This document shows, piece after piece, positions 50,004 through 58,731 of a DNA stretch of 64,000 nt. The DNA lies in assembly GCA_910574635.1 (NCBI GenBank), contig CAJTCG010000005.1:124001-188000 (forward strand). Direction: 5' to 3'. The notes beneath the pieces are model-generated. The model worked only from the letters and a program-made list of their open reading frames with translations. It did not search any database and had not been told where the DNA came from. How positions within the stretch are numbered: the first letter of the stretch is position 1; each line of letters starts with the position of its first letter. The translations under genes and the position numbers were made by a program. The DNA comes from Oscillospiraceae bacterium (GTDB lineage: Bacteria > Bacillota > Clostridia > Oscillospirales > Oscillospiraceae).

Positions 50004-51732
50004 CGAGGCTCCCTCCTTCCTGCTGGGACTGATAGACTTCCCGATAGATGCCGCAGCGCTCCATCAGTTCCTCATGGGTCCCCTGGGCGATGATGCGCCC
50101 GCCGTCCATCACCAGAATCAGGTCCGCCTCCCGGACGGAGGCCACCCGCTGGGCAATGATGAGTTTTGTCGCGTCCTTCAGCTCATGGGCGAAGGCCGCC
50201 CGGATCTTCGCGTCCGTGGCGGTGTCCACGGCGCTGGTGGAGTCGTCGAGGATCAAAACCTTGGGCTTCTTCAAAATCGCCCGGGCGATGCAAAGCCGCT
50301 GCTTCTGCCCGCCGGAGACGTTCACGCCCCCCTGGCCCAGGTCCGTGTCCAGGCCGCCGGGCATCCGCTCCAGGAACTCGTCGGCACAGGCGGCCCGGCA
50401 GGCGGCCCAAAGCTCTTCCTCCGTGGCCTGGGGGCTGCCCCAGAGAAGGTTTTCCCGGATGGTGCCGGTAAACAGGGTGTTCTTTTGCAGCACCATGCTG
50501 ACGGACTCCCGGAGGCGCTCCATGGTATAGGCGGCCACGGGCCTCCCGCCAACCCGCACGGAGCCCTTGTCCGCCTCGTAGAGCCGGGGGATCAGGGAGA
50601 CCAGAGAGGTCTTGCCGCTGCCGGTGCCCCCCAGGATGCCCACGGTTTTCCCGGAGGGGATATGGAGGCTGACGTCCTCCAGAATCCACTCGGAGCTCTC
50701 GGCGCTGTATTTGAAATATACATGGTCGAAATCAATGGAGCCGTCGGCGGGGTCGGCGTTTGGATCGGCCCCCTCGCCGGTGATGGCGGGGACCTCGCCC
50801 AGCACCTCCGCCACCCGCTTGGCGCAGGCCGCGGTGCGGGTCAGCATCATGAAGATCATGGAAACCATCATGAGGGACATCATGATCTGGGTGATGTAGG
50901 TGAAGTAGGTGATGAGCTTTCCGGCCTCCAGGGAACCGGCGTAGACCATCTGACCGCCGAACCACATGACGGCGATGATGGTCCCGTAGATAATCAGCAT
51001 CATCAAAGGCATGTTGACGACCACCCGGCCGAAGGCCCGGAGGGAGGTGTTTTTCAAATCGTCGTTGCGCTCCGCGAACTTCTCCCGCTCCCGGTCCTCC
51101 CGGACGAAGGACTTTACCACCCGGACGCCAGCCAGGTTCTCCTGGACCACCAGGTTCAGCGCGTCGGTCTTCTCCTGGAGGGAGCGGAACAGGGGCCCTG
51201 TCGCTGCCAGCAGGATGACCACCACCACCGCCAGCAGGGGCAGCGCCGCCAGGAAAACGCTGCTGAGCCGGTAGCTGATGCGGATGGAGAAGAACAGGGC
51301 GGCCACCAGCATTACCGGGGCCCGGACCATCAGGCGCATGGACATCATCAGGGACATCTGGAGGTTGTGCACGTCGTTGGTCAGCCGGGTCACCAGGGAG
51401 GCGGTGGAAAAGCGCTCGATGTTGGAAAAGGCGAAGGTCTGGATGTGGTCGAACTCCGCCCGGCGGAGGTTCGCCCCAAAGCCCATGCCCGCCACAGAGG
51501 ACGTCACCGCCGCCCCCAGGCCGAAGCACAGGGAGGCCACCGCCAGGGCCACCATCAGCCCGCCCTTGCGCAGAATGTAGGACTGGTCGGCATTTGCGAT
51601 GCCCACGTCCACGATGTCGCTCATCACCAGGGGGATCAGCAGCTCGAAGACGGCCTCCATGGCGCTGCATGCCACACCCGCCAGAATCCACGGGGCGTAG
51701 GGCCGGGCGTGGGGCCAGAGTTGTTTCGTCAT
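49996..51732 (-). CDS. Heterodimeric ABC exporter subunit, degenerate-site half
   Basis: 578 residues with membrane domain and ATPase: Walker A GGTGSGKTS, signature VSGGQ, but Walker B is LILDDSTSAVD (Asp in place of the catalytic Glu) and the switch residue is Gln (IAQRVAS instead of IAHR). One ATP site of the dimer is therefore non-hydrolysing, the usual asymmetry of heterodimeric exporters. ATG at 51732 overlaps the MarR stop (ATGA), and its end overlaps the next gene by 8 nt. Exports drugs or lipids (inference). Confidence 0.9.
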   Translation of the reverse strand: MTKQLWPHARPYAPWILAGVACSAMEAVFELLIPLVMSDIVDVGIANADQSYILRKGGLMVALAVASLCFGLGAAVTSSVAGMGFGANLRRAEFDHIQTFAFSNIERFSTASLVTRLTNDVHNLQMSLMMSMRLMVRAPVMLVAALFFSIRISYRLSSVFLAALPLLAVVVVILLAATGPLFRSLQEKTDALNLVVQENLAGVRVVKSFVREDREREKFAERNDDLKNTSLRAFGRVVVNMPLMMLIIYGTIIAVMWFGGQMVYAGSLEAGKLITYFTYITQIMMSLMMVSMIFMMLTRTAACAKRVAEVLGEVPAITGEGADPNADPADGSIDFDHVYFKYSAESSEWILEDVSLHIPSGKTVGILGGTGSGKTSLVSLIPRLYEADKGSVRVGGRPVAAYTMERLRESVSMVLQKNTLFTGTIRENLLWGSPQATEEELWAACRAACADEFLERMPGGLDTDLGQGGVNVSGGQKQRLCIARAILKKPKVLILDDSTSAVDTATDAKIRAAFAHELKDATKLIIAQRVASVREADLILVMDGGRIIAQGTHEELMERCGIYREVYQSQQEGGSLDG

Positions 51733-52169
51733 GTCTCGGATTCCTCCTTGAGATTTTGAATCACGCGGTCCAAAAGGGCGCACAGGGTTTCCCGCTCCTC
51801 CTGGGTAAAGCCCCGGACCATGGCCGCTTCCACATCGAGAAAGCTCTGCTGGAAGAGGGCCTGCTGCTCCGCGCCTTTCTCCGTCAGGGTGATGAGGCGG
51901 CGGCGGGCGTCGCTGCCGCTGACGGAGCGGCGGACCAAGCCCTTTTCCTCCATCCGGTCCAGCACGCCGTTGACGGTGGAGGGCTTCACCCGGAGGAACT
52001 CCGCCAGCTCGTGCTGCGGGACCCGCCCGCCGTGCTGCTGGAGGTAGAGGAGTACATGGGTCTGGGCCGGGGTTACGTCGTACCGGGAGACCCGGGCGTC
52101 CATATTGGCCTTGGACAGCTTGGCCGCCCAGCCCAGGGCGGGGCCCAGGCCCCTGACGCAGTTGTTCAT
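51729..52169 (-). CDS. MarR-family regulator of the ABC exporter
   Basis: 146 residues, winged helix (TPAQTHVLLYLQQHGGRVPQ, LRVKPSTVNGVLDRMEEKGL, wing SGSDARRRLITLTEKG). First gene of the marR-ABC-ABC operon. TGCTAA-type palindromes over its promoter -10 are the probable binding sites, so ligand binding should derepress the exporter. Confidence 0.9.
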   Translation of the reverse strand: MNNCVRGLGPALGWAAKLSKANMDARVSRYDVTPAQTHVLLYLQQHGGRVPQHELAEFLRVKPSTVNGVLDRMEEKGLVRRSVSGSDARRRLITLTEKGAEQQALFQQSFLDVEAAMVRGFTQEERETLCALLDRVIQNLKEESET

Positions 52170-52216
52170 GCAATCAGCTCCTCATTCTTCTCCCCGGAGG
52201 GACAAGGTCGTTAGTG

Positions 52217-52266
52217 CGCTAAATGTTAGCGTGCTAAATATTAGCACAACCTAACGGCTCTGTCAA
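52217..52266 (-). promoter_or_regulatory. marR promoter with two palindromic operators
   Basis: Minus-strand TTGACA (52261-52266), 17-nt spacer, TAATAT (52238-52243). Palindromes CGCTAA-ATG-TTAGCG (52217-52231) and GTGCTAA-ATA-TTAGCAC (52231-52247), centres 15 bp apart, cover the -10 and start site. Confidence 0.8.
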
Positions 52267-52359
52267 GGGTGAAATCTGGATATTTTTTGAACGTTTTGTA
52301 AATATCAGGGAACAAAATTTGTCGGATGTAAACAAAGTGTGAAGCTTGAAGAAAAGCCG

Positions 52360-52388
52360 TTGACAATTGAGGGACCTGCCGCTATGAT
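52360..52388 (+). promoter_or_regulatory. Promoter of the candidate small RNA
   Basis: TTGACA (52360-52365), 17-nt spacer, TATGAT (52383-52388). Confidence 0.75.
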
Positions 52389-52394
52389 AAACCC

Positions 52395-52498
52395 AACAAG
52401 CGGAAAACGCTTGCTGACCCCACCATTTTCCCTCTCCTTTCTCTATACCATACAGGAAAGCGGGCCGTCCTCTCGGACGGTCCGCTTTCCTGTTTTCC
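52395..52498 (+). ncRNA. Candidate small regulatory RNA, about 104 nt
   Basis: Begins at a consensus promoter and has a 5' hairpin CAAGCG-GAAAA-CGCTTG (52397-52413), then about 38 nt of unpaired CU-rich sequence including CCCTCTCCTTTCTC (52430-52443), complementary to Shine-Dalgarno sequences. It ends in an 18-bp terminator stem (52453-52470 with 52475-52492, loop TCTC, one G-U pair) plus a T-run. No credible reading frame lies inside. The design resembles CU-rich trans-acting RNAs of Firmicutes, but I recognise no named family. Confidence 0.6.
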
Positions 52499-52522
52499 TG
52501 AGAGGTGGAGGTTCCGGGGGAA

Positions 52523-52544
52523 TGGCCTGACCAGGGGGTCAGGC
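52523..52544. repeat. Perfect hairpin after the small RNA terminator
   Basis: GGCCTGACC-AGGG-GGTCAGGCC, 9-bp stem, shortly downstream; followed by CCCC and no T-run. Confidence 0.5.
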
Positions 52545-52618
52545 CCCACTAAGGGGTTCCTTCCCTTGCCGTTTTACTGTCTATCAATTTATTTTTATTG
52601 AAAAACGATAAATTCTTA

Positions 52619-52647
52619 TTGACAATCAACTGGGTCCATGGTAGGAT
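52619..52647 (+). promoter_or_regulatory. Promoter of the DUF2975-XRE operon
   Basis: TTGACA (52619-52624), 17-nt spacer, TAGGAT (52642-52647). The AT-rich region just upstream (TCAAT..ATTGA repeats, 52583-52600) may hold sites for the XRE protein encoded in the operon. Confidence 0.65.
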
Positions 52648-52671
52648 ACCAGAAAAAGGAGGCGGTTTGCC

Positions 52672-52851
52672 ATGGGATTGACGATGATTTTGCTTCCAGC
52701 CGCGCTGGCGCTGGCCATCTGGGGCGGCGTGATGGCGGTGAGCGGATTCCGGCAGGGGAATAAGCTGAAAATTTTCTCCGGCGCCGGGGCGTTTGCGCTT
52801 TTGGCGGCGGGGATGGCGGTGATGATGGAGTTCATCACAAGGCCGCTTTAA
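52672..52851 (+). CDS. Small two-helix membrane protein
   Basis: 59 residues with two membrane helices (about 2-22, LTMILLPAALALAIWGGVMA; and 36-54, SGAGAFALLAAGMAVMMEF) and a short basic loop. AAAGGAGG lies 8 nt before the ATG, and a clean promoter precedes it. First gene of an operon with DUF2975 and XRE genes (14 nt to the next). No family recognised. Confidence 0.7.
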   Translation: MGLTMILLPAALALAIWGGVMAVSGFRQGNKLKIFSGAGAFALLAAGMAVMMEFITRPL

Positions 52852-52865
52852 GAGGGGGAAGGACG

Positions 52866-53435
52866 ATGGAAAAAATCCCGGTGCGGAAAATCGCCAGGGT
52901 GCTCTATGTCCTGGTGTTGGTTACGTTGGCCTGCAATTTGATCGCTTTGTTTTTGGTTCCCACTTTCGTGGCGTTGAAGGGAAATCTGTTTGAGCTCCTG
53001 GACATATGGCATGACCCGCAGGACCCGGTCAATCCTCTGGTTGTCATGCTCCTCATGTGGCCCAACATGATTTTGAGGGAAAATATTGCTTATGAGCAGG
53101 TTCTGACCCTGTTCCTCCTCTTCTCCGGCTGCTGCACCGCCGTCATCCTCTGGCAGGCCCGGCGGGTGCTGCAAACCATCCTCCGGGGGGAGCCCTTCGC
53201 GGCGTCGAACGCCGTCAGCCTTCGGCGGGCGGCGTGGGCGTGCTTCCTCATTGCCGGGGCGGCCTTGGCAAGGGTGATTTTCAGCGTGTGTTACTATCGC
53301 TCGCCGCTTCCCCTGGCCAGCTACAACGCCCTCTTCGTGCCGATGTTCGCCATGGGAGGGCTGTTGTGCCTGGTCATGTCCGCCCTCTTCCGCCAGGCGG
53401 CGGAGCTGAAGGCGGAGAACGACCTGACGATTTGA
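52866..53435 (+). CDS. DUF2975 membrane protein
   Basis: 189 residues with four membrane helices, the last two enclosing the typical FAASNAVSLRRAAWACFLIA and LFVPMFAMGGLLCLVMSALF blocks of DUF2975 (Bacillus YoaS). In Bacillus yoaS is adjacent to yozG, a small XRE regulator, and the same partner follows here by 9 nt. Function unknown. Confidence 0.85.
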   Translation: MEKIPVRKIARVLYVLVLVTLACNLIALFLVPTFVALKGNLFELLDIWHDPQDPVNPLVVMLLMWPNMILRENIAYEQVLTLFLLFSGCCTAVILWQARRVLQTILRGEPFAASNAVSLRRAAWACFLIAGAALARVIFSVCYYRSPLPLASYNALFVPMFAMGGLLCLVMSALFRQAAELKAENDLTI

Positions 53436-53444
53436 GGTGGGGCC

Positions 53445-53666
53445 ATGATCGTTGTGAATCTGGACGTGATGATGGCCAGGCGGAAAATGAGCCTCTCCCA
53501 GCTCTCGGAGAAGGTGGACATTACGCTCGCGAACCTGTCGGTATTGAAAAACAACAAAGCCAAGGCGGTCCGCTTCTCCACCCTGGAGGCGGTCTGCGCC
53601 GCCCTGGACTGCCAGCCGGGGGACATTTTGGAGTACGTCCCGGATGAAACCGGCGGCGCGGAATAA
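53445..53666 (+). CDS. YozG-type XRE regulator
   Basis: 73 residues, one HTH domain of the YozG class (VVNLDVMMARRKMSLSQLSE, KVDITLANLSVLKNNKAKAV, LEAVCAALDCQPGDILEY). Likely represses its own operon with the DUF2975 and 59-residue membrane genes. ATG follows GAGGTGGGGCC. Confidence 0.88.
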   Translation: MIVVNLDVMMARRKMSLSQLSEKVDITLANLSVLKNNKAKAVRFSTLEAVCAALDCQPGDILEYVPDETGGAE

Positions 53667-53713
53667 AGGAAAACTGTCCGCTTGAGGCGGACAGGCGGAT
53701 AGGAGAATTTCAT

Positions 53714-55258
53714 ATGGATGAGCTGAAAAACGCCCTTCCGTCGGAAGGGTCCCTTGCGTGCGCCCAAAAACGAAAATTGCCGGAGGAATCCATGGCCCGG
53801 TACCGGCGGAATCTTCTGCTGACCCTGGGGTTCTGTCTTCTCCTGGCGGACGCGCTGAACTGGCCCTGGGGCATGGGGAATACCGTGACGGTCTTCGCCT
53901 GGTATCTCCTGCTGGCGTTGGCCGTGGGGCGGGAGGAGCTGTTCCGCCGCCGGGAAAGCCGGGTGCTGCTGGGGGTGAATCTGGCCCTGGCGTCCACGTT
54001 CGCCCTGACCTCGAACCCTCTTTTCCGCTGGTGGAATTTCCTGGTGCTGGCGGCCCTGGTCCCCCTTCACGCCGTGTCCGGCCTGGGGAGCCGCCCCTGG
54101 TGGGACCCCAGGATGCTGCTGGAGCGGTGCGGGCTGTTTTTCCAAGGGCTGTTCGGGAATTTGTGGGCCTGTTTCGCGGCGGCGGTTCCCGAGGGGCGGA
54201 AGACGGAAAAGCGGGACGGCCGGACGCTGGCCGTTGTCCTGGGGCTCTGCGGGGCGGTGGCCCTGGTGTCCTTCCTGATCCCGGTGCTGGTCTCGGCGGA
54301 CGCCCTGTTTGCCGCGTCGCTGGAGCGGCTGAACTGGAATTTTCAATTCCGGATGCTCCATTTCGGGGACCTGTTCCAGCGGCTGTTCTGGGCCCTGGCG
54401 TTCACGCCCTTTGTCTTCAGCCTGCTCTACGCCATGGCCCATCCCAAACGGCTGTGCCCGGCGGAGGAGAAGAAGGGCCTCCGGGTGGACGCCCTGGGTT
54501 TCGTGCTGGCCCTGGCGGCGGTGGATGGATTGTACCTGGCCTTCCTGGCGGTGCAGTCCGCCGGGCTTTTCGGCGGGCCGGAGTACGTGGAGAGCCTGGG
54601 GGTCAGCTACGCCGAATGGGCCCGGAGCGGTTTTTTCCAGATGGTGGGCGTGACGGTGCTGAACCTGAGCCTGACGCTGGCGTCCCTGTGCTTCTCCCGG
54701 CGGGAGGGGCGGGCCTGGAGGGCCCTGCGGCAGCTGTGCGGGCTGCTGGCGGGGGAGAGCTTGATCCTGCTGGCCTCGGCGGCCTGGAAGATGACGCTGT
54801 ACGTCTCCGCTTACGGCCTGAGCTTCAAGCGCTGTATGACCTATTGGGGCATGATTATGATGGCCCTGTTTCTTCTGGCGGGGCTGTGGAAGGCCCTGAG
54901 GCCGGACTTTCGGTTTTGCAAGTGGGCCTTTCCCGTGGCCCTGGCGGGGTGGCTGGTTATCAACTGCGTGCCGGTGGACTATCTGGTGGCGAAAAACCAA
55001 GTAGACCGCTATTTGAAGGGGGAAAGTCCCACAGTGAGCGTAAATTATTTGGCATGGCTTTCCTTTGACACGCTGTCCCAGCTGGAGCGGCTGGACGGAA
55101 GCCGTCTTGTCTCCGACTATGATGGGAATTGGGATTATCACAAGACCACCTTGTCGGAGGAACTAAACAGCCGCCGGGTTTCCGCATGGGCCCAGTGCCG
55201 CGATTGGCGAACCTGGTCCCTGTCGGCCTGCCTGGCGGCAGGAGGATTTCAGCCATGA
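53714..55258 (+). CDS. DUF4173 (DUF4153-like) membrane protein
   Basis: 514 residues with about twelve membrane helices and the family's middle region (PVLVSADALFAASLERLNW; FVLALAAVDGLYLAFLAVQS). C-terminal ~90 residues are soluble (VDYLVAKNQVDRYLKGE, LSQLERLDG). Follows the YozG-type gene by 47 nt with GGAGAATTTCAT upstream of the ATG. Such proteins are widespread integral membrane proteins of unknown role, often beside small HTH or sensor genes. Confidence 0.82.
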   Translation: MDELKNALPSEGSLACAQKRKLPEESMARYRRNLLLTLGFCLLLADALNWPWGMGNTVTVFAWYLLLALAVGREELFRRRESRVLLGVNLALASTFALTSNPLFRWWNFLVLAALVPLHAVSGLGSRPWWDPRMLLERCGLFFQGLFGNLWACFAAAVPEGRKTEKRDGRTLAVVLGLCGAVALVSFLIPVLVSADALFAASLERLNWNFQFRMLHFGDLFQRLFWALAFTPFVFSLLYAMAHPKRLCPAEEKKGLRVDALGFVLALAAVDGLYLAFLAVQSAGLFGGPEYVESLGVSYAEWARSGFFQMVGVTVLNLSLTLASLCFSRREGRAWRALRQLCGLLAGESLILLASAAWKMTLYVSAYGLSFKRCMTYWGMIMMALFLLAGLWKALRPDFRFCKWAFPVALAGWLVINCVPVDYLVAKNQVDRYLKGESPTVSVNYLAWLSFDTLSQLERLDGSRLVSDYDGNWDYHKTTLSEELNSRRVSAWAQCRDWRTWSLSACLAAGGFQP

Positions 55259-55293
55259 CGGCGGGCTTGTCTGATCGGAAAGGAGGAGAGCTA

Positions 55294-55326
55294 CGAGAGG
55301 GACCCATCAGGGGTCCCTCTCGTTTT
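55294..55326 (+). terminator. Terminator after the DUF4173 gene
   Basis: Perfect 12-bp stem CGAGAGGGACCC-ATCAG-GGGTCCCTCTCG then TTTT. Confidence 0.88.
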
Positions 55327-55347
55327 GAATAAACCCGCCGCAGCGGC

Positions 55348-55431
55348 CGATTTGGAGCTTGCTCCAAATCGTTGGCCCTTGGTTTGTCTCAAGACAAACC
55401 AAGGGCCAGCCTGGTGGAGAGGCTGGCCCTT
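55348..55431. repeat. Run of perfect hairpins with competing pairing
   Basis: CGATTTGGAG-CTTG-CTCCAAATCG (55349-55370 approximately), then a 16-17-bp stem at 55373-55408, then AAGGGCCAGCC/GGCTGGCCCTT (55401-55431). The last two overlap in AAGGGCCA, so only one can form at a time. Located between two convergent genes. Confidence 0.75.
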
Positions 55432-55504
55432 GTCTTCACTGTCCCCCGCTGCGTGTTGGAAGATCCTCACGGACTTTCGCATCGGGAACGGACGGAGAAG
55501 CAAA

Positions 55505-56722
55505 TTATTTGAGTACGGAAGCGGCGATGGCGTCGGCCAGCGCGTCGATCTCCGACTCGTTCTGGGGCTGGAGAGAGGACGTGACGGTCATCTCGTCGTC
55601 CAGAATCTCCATGTGCTTGAGCTGCTCGATCTCCTCCCGCATCAGCGCCCCGGACCGGGGAGCCCAGGAGCCGCTGCCCATGATGGCCACCGTGCGCTTC
55701 TGGAGGTTCAGCGCCTTCATGTCCATCAGGAAATTGTGCATCGGCGGGAAGATGCCGAGATTATAGGTGACGGAGGCCAGCACCAGATGGCTGTACTTGA
55801 ATAGATCCGAAATCAGGTAGCTCACATGGGTGCTGGAGACATCGTAAAGCCGGGTGTTCGTCACGCCCCGGGCCGTCAGCTTGGCGGCCAGCACCTCGGC
55901 GGCGGCCTCGGTGTTGCCGTACATGGAGGCGTAGACGATCATGACGCCCTTTTCCTCCGGCTCGTAGGTGGCCCAGTGGGTGTATTTGTCGATGATATAG
56001 CCCAGGTCCTTCCGCCAGATGGGGCCGTGAAGGGGGCAGAGCATCTTGATGTTGTCCAGTCCCACGATGGTCGCCGCCTTGTTCAAAAGGGCCACCACCT
56101 GGGGGCCGTACTTGCCCACGATGTTGGTGTAGTAGCGCCGGGCGTCGTCAATCCACTCCCGGTCGAAGTCCACCTCGTCGGCGAACAGCTTCCCGTCCAG
56201 GGAGCGGAAGGAGCCGAAAGCGTCGGCGGAGAAGAGGACGCCGTTGGTGGTGTCGAAGGAAACCATGGCCTCCGGCCAGTGGACCATGGGGGCGTAGACA
56301 AAGGCGATGGTGTGCTTGCCGAAGCAGCGGCTGTCCCCCTCTTTTACCTCGTCGATCTGGTTGGGGTCCAGGGCGAAGCCGAACTGGTTGAGGAGCGTCA
56401 CCGCCTTGGGGGTGGTGATGATTTTCACCTTGGGCCAGCGGAGGAGGATCTCCTCAATGGAGGCGGCGTGATCCGGCTCTACGTGGTTGATGACCAGGTA
56501 GTCCAGGGGACGGCCCGCCAGGACGGCCTTGACGTTGGTGATGAACTGGCGGCCCACCGCCCAGTCGGCGGTGTCGAAGAGGACGGTCTTCTCGTCCAGG
56601 AGCACGTAGGCGTTGTAGCTGACGCCATGGTACAGGGGATGGATATTTTCAAAGAGGGCCAGGCGGTGCTCGTCCGCGCCTACCCAGTAGAGATCATCGG
56701 TGACTTGACGGTAGTTATACAT
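55505..56722 (-). CDS. fprA: Flavodiiron protein (A-type flavoprotein, rubredoxin:oxygen oxidoreductase)
   Basis: 405 residues. N-terminal metallo-beta-lactamase-like domain with diiron ligands HVEPDH (His80, Glu82, Asp84, His85) and later HW/GPIW region; C-terminal flavodoxin domain with FMN loop YGNTEAAAE (about 264-272). Reduces O2 to water or NO to N2O with electrons from rubredoxin. The preceding gene ends in a rubredoxin domain, which would be a ready donor. ATG follows GGAGGC, 32 nt after that gene. Confidence 0.93.
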   Translation of the reverse strand: MYNYRQVTDDLYWVGADEHRLALFENIHPLYHGVSYNAYVLLDEKTVLFDTADWAVGRQFITNVKAVLAGRPLDYLVINHVEPDHAASIEEILLRWPKVKIITTPKAVTLLNQFGFALDPNQIDEVKEGDSRCFGKHTIAFVYAPMVHWPEAMVSFDTTNGVLFSADAFGSFRSLDGKLFADEVDFDREWIDDARRYYTNIVGKYGPQVVALLNKAATIVGLDNIKMLCPLHGPIWRKDLGYIIDKYTHWATYEPEEKGVMIVYASMYGNTEAAAEVLAAKLTARGVTNTRLYDVSSTHVSYLISDLFKYSHLVLASVTYNLGIFPPMHNFLMDMKALNLQKRTVAIMGSGSWAPRSGALMREEIEQLKHMEILDDEMTVTSSLQPQNESEIDALADAIAASVLK

Positions 56723-56754
56723 AGATCTGCCTCCTTATTTTAAGTCCGGGGCCG

Positions 56755-58665
56755 TTAAACTTCGATCTCGATGAACGCGTCCACGCCCTCGCCGCAGTGG
56801 GGGCAGGTCCAGCCTTCCGGCAGGTCCTTGAAGGCGGTGCCGGGCTTGACCTCGTTTTCGGGGTCCCCGACCAGCACGTCGTACTCGTGGCCGCAGCCGT
56901 TGCAGATATAGAGCTTCCGGGGCGGGGTGACCTTCTTGGGCACCATCCGCTTCATCTTCACCATGGGCGGCGCGGGCTGCTTCTCCCCGGTGTCCAGGGC
57001 GGCGGTGAGCAGGGGCAGAATTTCCATCACGTCCCCCACGATGCCGTAGTCGCAGTTTTTGAAGATTTTCGCGTTGGGATTTTTATTGATGGCCACAATG
57101 CAGGAGGCGTCCTTGATGCCCTTCAGGTGCTGAATCGCGCCGGAGATGCCGCAGGCAATGTAGAGGTTCCCCTTGAACTTCTGGCCGGACATGCCCACAT
57201 AGCGGTTCAGGGGCACGTATTTCAGCGTCTCCGCCACGGGGCGGCTGGAGCCCACGGCGGCCCCGGCGGCTTTGGCCAGGTCCTCGATGAGCTTCATGTT
57301 TTTCTTCTCGCCGATGCCCTGCCCGGCGGAAACCACCCGCTCCGCCTGGGTGATGGGGGTGTCCATGGGAATGCCCACGGTGAAGTCGTGCCCGTCCTTC
57401 TTGAGGCTGGCAACCAGGGCCTCCACCTTCTCCTGGGCGGAGCCGTCCTTCCAGATCTGGCGCTTCCGCGCGCCGGTCTCCGGGCCGCGCTGCTGGGCGG
57501 GAGCGGAGGAGGCCTCCTTGGCGGCCTTGCCCAGAATGTGGGAGGCGATGACGACCCGCTGGATTTCGTTGGTGCCCTCATAGATGGTGGTGATCTTGGC
57601 GTCCCGGTAGAACCGTTCCACTTCCATGCCCTTGAGGTAGCCGCAGCCGCCGAAGATCTGGAGGGCGTCGTTGGTGACCTCCAGGGCGATGTCGGAGGCG
57701 TACTGCTTCGCCATGGCGGACTCCATGCCGTAGGGCACATGGGCCTGCTTCAGCTCGGCGGCGCTGTAGACCAGGAAGCGGGCGCAGCGGAGCTTGGTGG
57801 CCATGTCGGCGATTTTGAAGGCGATATTCTGCTGCTGGCAGATGGGCTTTCCAAACTGGATACGGTCCTTGGAATACTCCACCGCCGCCTCATAGGCCCC
57901 CTGGGCGATGCCCAGGGCCTGGGCCGCGATGCCGATGCGCCCGCCGTCCAGGGTGGACATGGCGATCTTGAAGCCCTGTCCCTCCTTGCCCAGGAGGTTT
58001 TCCTTGGGGACCTTGACGTTGTTGAAGTTCAGCTGGCAGGTGGCGGAGGAGCGGATGCCCATTTTGTCATAGTGCTCCTCGAAGGTAAAGCCCTCCCAGC
58101 CCTTTTCCACGATAAAGGCGCTGATGCCCCGGGTGCCGATGCCGGGGGTGGTGACGGCGAAGACAACATAGGTGCTGGCCTCTCCGCCGTTGGTGATGAA
58201 GATTTTCTCGCCGTTTAGGAGGTAGTGGTCCCCCATGTCCTCGGCGGTGGTTTCGGTGCCGCCGGCGTCGGACCCGGCGTTGGGCTCCGTCAGGCCGAAG
58301 GCGCCGATTTTCCGGCCACTGCACAGATCCGGGAGGTATTTCTTCTTCTGCTCCTCATTGCCGAAGGCGGCAATGGGATAGGTGCCCAGGGAGGTGTGGG
58401 CGGAGAGAATGACTCCCGCGCCGCCGTCTACCCGGGCCAGCTCCTCCACGGCGATGGCGTAGCTCAGGGCGTCGGCCCCCGCGCCCTCGTACTCCGTGCC
58501 GTAGGGCAGGCCCATCAGGCCCAGCTCTCCCATCTTTTTCACCGCCTCCGCGGGGAAGCGGTTCTCCTTGTCCAGCATAAAGGCGATGGGCTTGATCTCG
58601 GCCTCCGCGAATTCCCGGACTTTCGCCCGGAGGTCCTCATGGGCCTGCGTGGTTTGATACAGCAT
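56755..58665 (-). CDS. Acyl-CoA dehydrogenase-EtfA-rubredoxin fusion protein
   Basis: 636 residues in three parts. 1-380: acyl-CoA dehydrogenase ([40 protein letters not shown]; catalytic-region [18 protein letters not shown]). About 400-570: C-terminal FAD-binding domain of electron-transfer flavoprotein alpha ([55 protein letters not shown]). 585-636: rubredoxin with CNGC and CPHC. Short-chain acyl-CoA oxidation would pass electrons through its own flavin to the rubredoxin, and fprA follows. No EtfB gene is adjacent. Confidence 0.88.
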   Translation of the reverse strand: MLYQTTQAHEDLRAKVREFAEAEIKPIAFMLDKENRFPAEAVKKMGELGLMGLPYGTEYEGAGADALSYAIAVEELARVDGGAGVILSAHTSLGTYPIAAFGNEEQKKKYLPDLCSGRKIGAFGLTEPNAGSDAGGTETTAEDMGDHYLLNGEKIFITNGGEASTYVVFAVTTPGIGTRGISAFIVEKGWEGFTFEEHYDKMGIRSSATCQLNFNNVKVPKENLLGKEGQGFKIAMSTLDGGRIGIAAQALGIAQGAYEAAVEYSKDRIQFGKPICQQQNIAFKIADMATKLRCARFLVYSAAELKQAHVPYGMESAMAKQYASDIALEVTNDALQIFGGCGYLKGMEVERFYRDAKITTIYEGTNEIQRVVIASHILGKAAKEASSAPAQQRGPETGARKRQIWKDGSAQEKVEALVASLKKDGHDFTVGIPMDTPITQAERVVSAGQGIGEKKNMKLIEDLAKAAGAAVGSSRPVAETLKYVPLNRYVGMSGQKFKGNLYIACGISGAIQHLKGIKDASCIVAINKNPNAKIFKNCDYGIVGDVMEILPLLTAALDTGEKQPAPPMVKMKRMVPKKVTPPRKLYICNGCGHEYDVLVGDPENEVKPGTAFKDLPEGWTCPHCGEGVDAFIEIEV

Positions 58666-58731
58666 GTTGGGTGCCTCCTTTTCCCGTAATGGTCAGTTGT
58701 GGCATATTGAGACGGATAAAACCTGGATACG

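Noticed and set aside
52339..52530. A 63-codon frame across the small RNA locus.
   Set aside because: It starts before the promoter, lacks a ribosome binding site and reads through a strong terminator hairpin.
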